A stretch of 24,905 nucleotides of DNA, from the IMG/VR virus record IMGVR_UViG_3300017729_000035, positions 1 to 24,905 of that record. One strand, given 5' to 3'. Numbering within the stretch: position 1 is the first letter of the stretch; each line of letters starts with the position of its first letter. The DNA is from a virus. Below are positions 24,336-24,905 of this stretch, piece by piece. The notes under the pieces were generated by a model. It made no database searches and had not been told where the DNA came from. It was given only the letters and a program-made list of their open reading frames with translations. A program made the position numbers and the translations under genes.

Positions 24336-24905
24336 TTAAGTAATTTCACAAGCTCCCCCAGCGCAAGCAAGTTCTCCTGACAAATCAGTTTCGTCATCGT
24401 CTTCTTCAATCCTTGCAATGTCAACTAGTCGCAGTGTTTCCATCATTTCATTATACTTAGTCTCATCTATATCTTCAAAAGGTGCTTGTACATAAGTGCC
24501 TCCATTGTAAGGCAATACAGATAGACCATTATAAAACTTCTTATTATCCCACATCCATTCACCAATCATATCCCACTCATCTTCTTTAATAGATACAGTA
24601 GCAGATATGTTATGTGTATTTCTGCCGTCTCTGTGTCCTGGCTTAACCCACATTTCAGATACAAACTTTACCCGCTCTAATAATTCCACAGGGTGCTCTG
24701 TTCTAAGCATAGATCCTTTTGGCGCTTTCTGTGGTATAGATATTACAGCTGTGTCGTGAGGTCTAAAGTATTCATCTTCAACTAACTCAGGATGGTTTTC
24801 AGCAAGGAACTTATACATTGACTCGTTCTTACCTACACGTATTCTTCTTACATAATAATCATTATGCCAAGCATGAATACCAGATGACGTTCCTAACGTC
24901 AATGA
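24336..24905 (-). CDS. nrdJ: Class II (adenosylcobalamin-dependent) ribonucleotide reductase, C-terminal part
   Basis: Only the last 190 codons are inside the window; the frame remains open to base 24905, so the start is beyond the right edge. The fragment opens with LGTSSGIHAWHNDYYVRRIRVGKNE, which I recognise from monomeric B12-dependent ribonucleoside-triphosphate reductases. The end has the sequence LACAGGACEIT with two Cys five residues apart, the same spacing as the C731/C736 pair of the Lactobacillus leichmannii enzyme, which passes electrons to the active site. The enzyme turns ribonucleotides into deoxyribonucleotides for phage DNA replication. It needs cobalamin from the host. The orientation, opposite to the structural genes, indicates an early or middle operon. 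Gene symbol by class only. Confidence 0.82.
   Translation of the reverse strand, partial: SLTLGTSSGIHAWHNDYYVRRIRVGKNESMYKFLAENHPELVEDEYFRPHDTAVISIPQKAPKGSMLRTEHPVELLERVKFVSEMWVKPGHRDGRNTHNISATVSIKEDEWDMIGEWMWDNKKFYNGLSVLPYNGGTYVQAPFEDIDETKYNEMMETLRLVDIARIEEDDDETDLSGELACAGGACEIT

Overview
The window is a late-gene (structural and lysis) segment of a tailed phage genome, most consistent with a short-tailed, podovirus-like lytic phage. The base composition is AT-rich. Almost every gene start lacks a Shine-Dalgarno sequence and instead has an A-rich leader (AAAnAAA(A)CTATG or AATATATG type), which is typical of Bacteroidota and points to a flavobacterium-like, probably aquatic, host. This host call is an inference. 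No integrase, repressor, tRNA, IS element or CRISPR array is visible.

Layout on the + strand, tightly packed: 1-1233 C-terminal part of the portal protein; 1266-2402 acidic scaffold-like protein; 2425-3858 major capsid protein, followed by a hairpin at 3875-3901; 3939-4799 virion-module protein of unknown role; a second, very long hairpin at 4807-4848; 4865-5554 and 5558-6463 two head-to-tail/tail-ring proteins; 6467-12007 a 1846-residue nozzle/stabilisation-type protein with C-terminal cysteine-bounded repeats; 12026-13519 and 13531-13884 beta-rich fibre or decoration proteins; 13915-14550 and 14561-15919 internal (ejection) proteins; 15924-23258 a 2444-residue virion megaprotein; 23270-24296 five small genes, including a probable holin and an M15-type peptidase. 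A terminator at 24301-24332 separates this block from the convergent end of a class II (B12-dependent) ribonucleotide reductase gene on the - strand, which runs off the right edge.

The gene order follows T7 (portal, scaffold, capsid, gp11-like, gp12-like, gp14-like, gp15-like, gp16-like, holin), although the proteins themselves are more like those of environmental and Bacteroidota phages. In this scheme the portal, rings and nozzle form the tail, the beta-rich proteins bind the cell, and the last three large proteins are ejected with the DNA.

The most interesting object is the 2444-residue protein. It reads as a 'large polyvalent protein': Gly/Ala-rich membrane-active segments, an HELLH zincin-type metallopeptidase motif, a Lys/Pro linker, a stretch that aligns without gaps to sigma-70 region 2, and a complete HAD phosphatase motif set. 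Recurrent QFSK tetrapeptides lie near domain borders, and the C-terminal region looks conserved. If the sigma-like segment is real, the virion would deliver a transcription-redirecting domain together with a protease and a phosphatase into the host.
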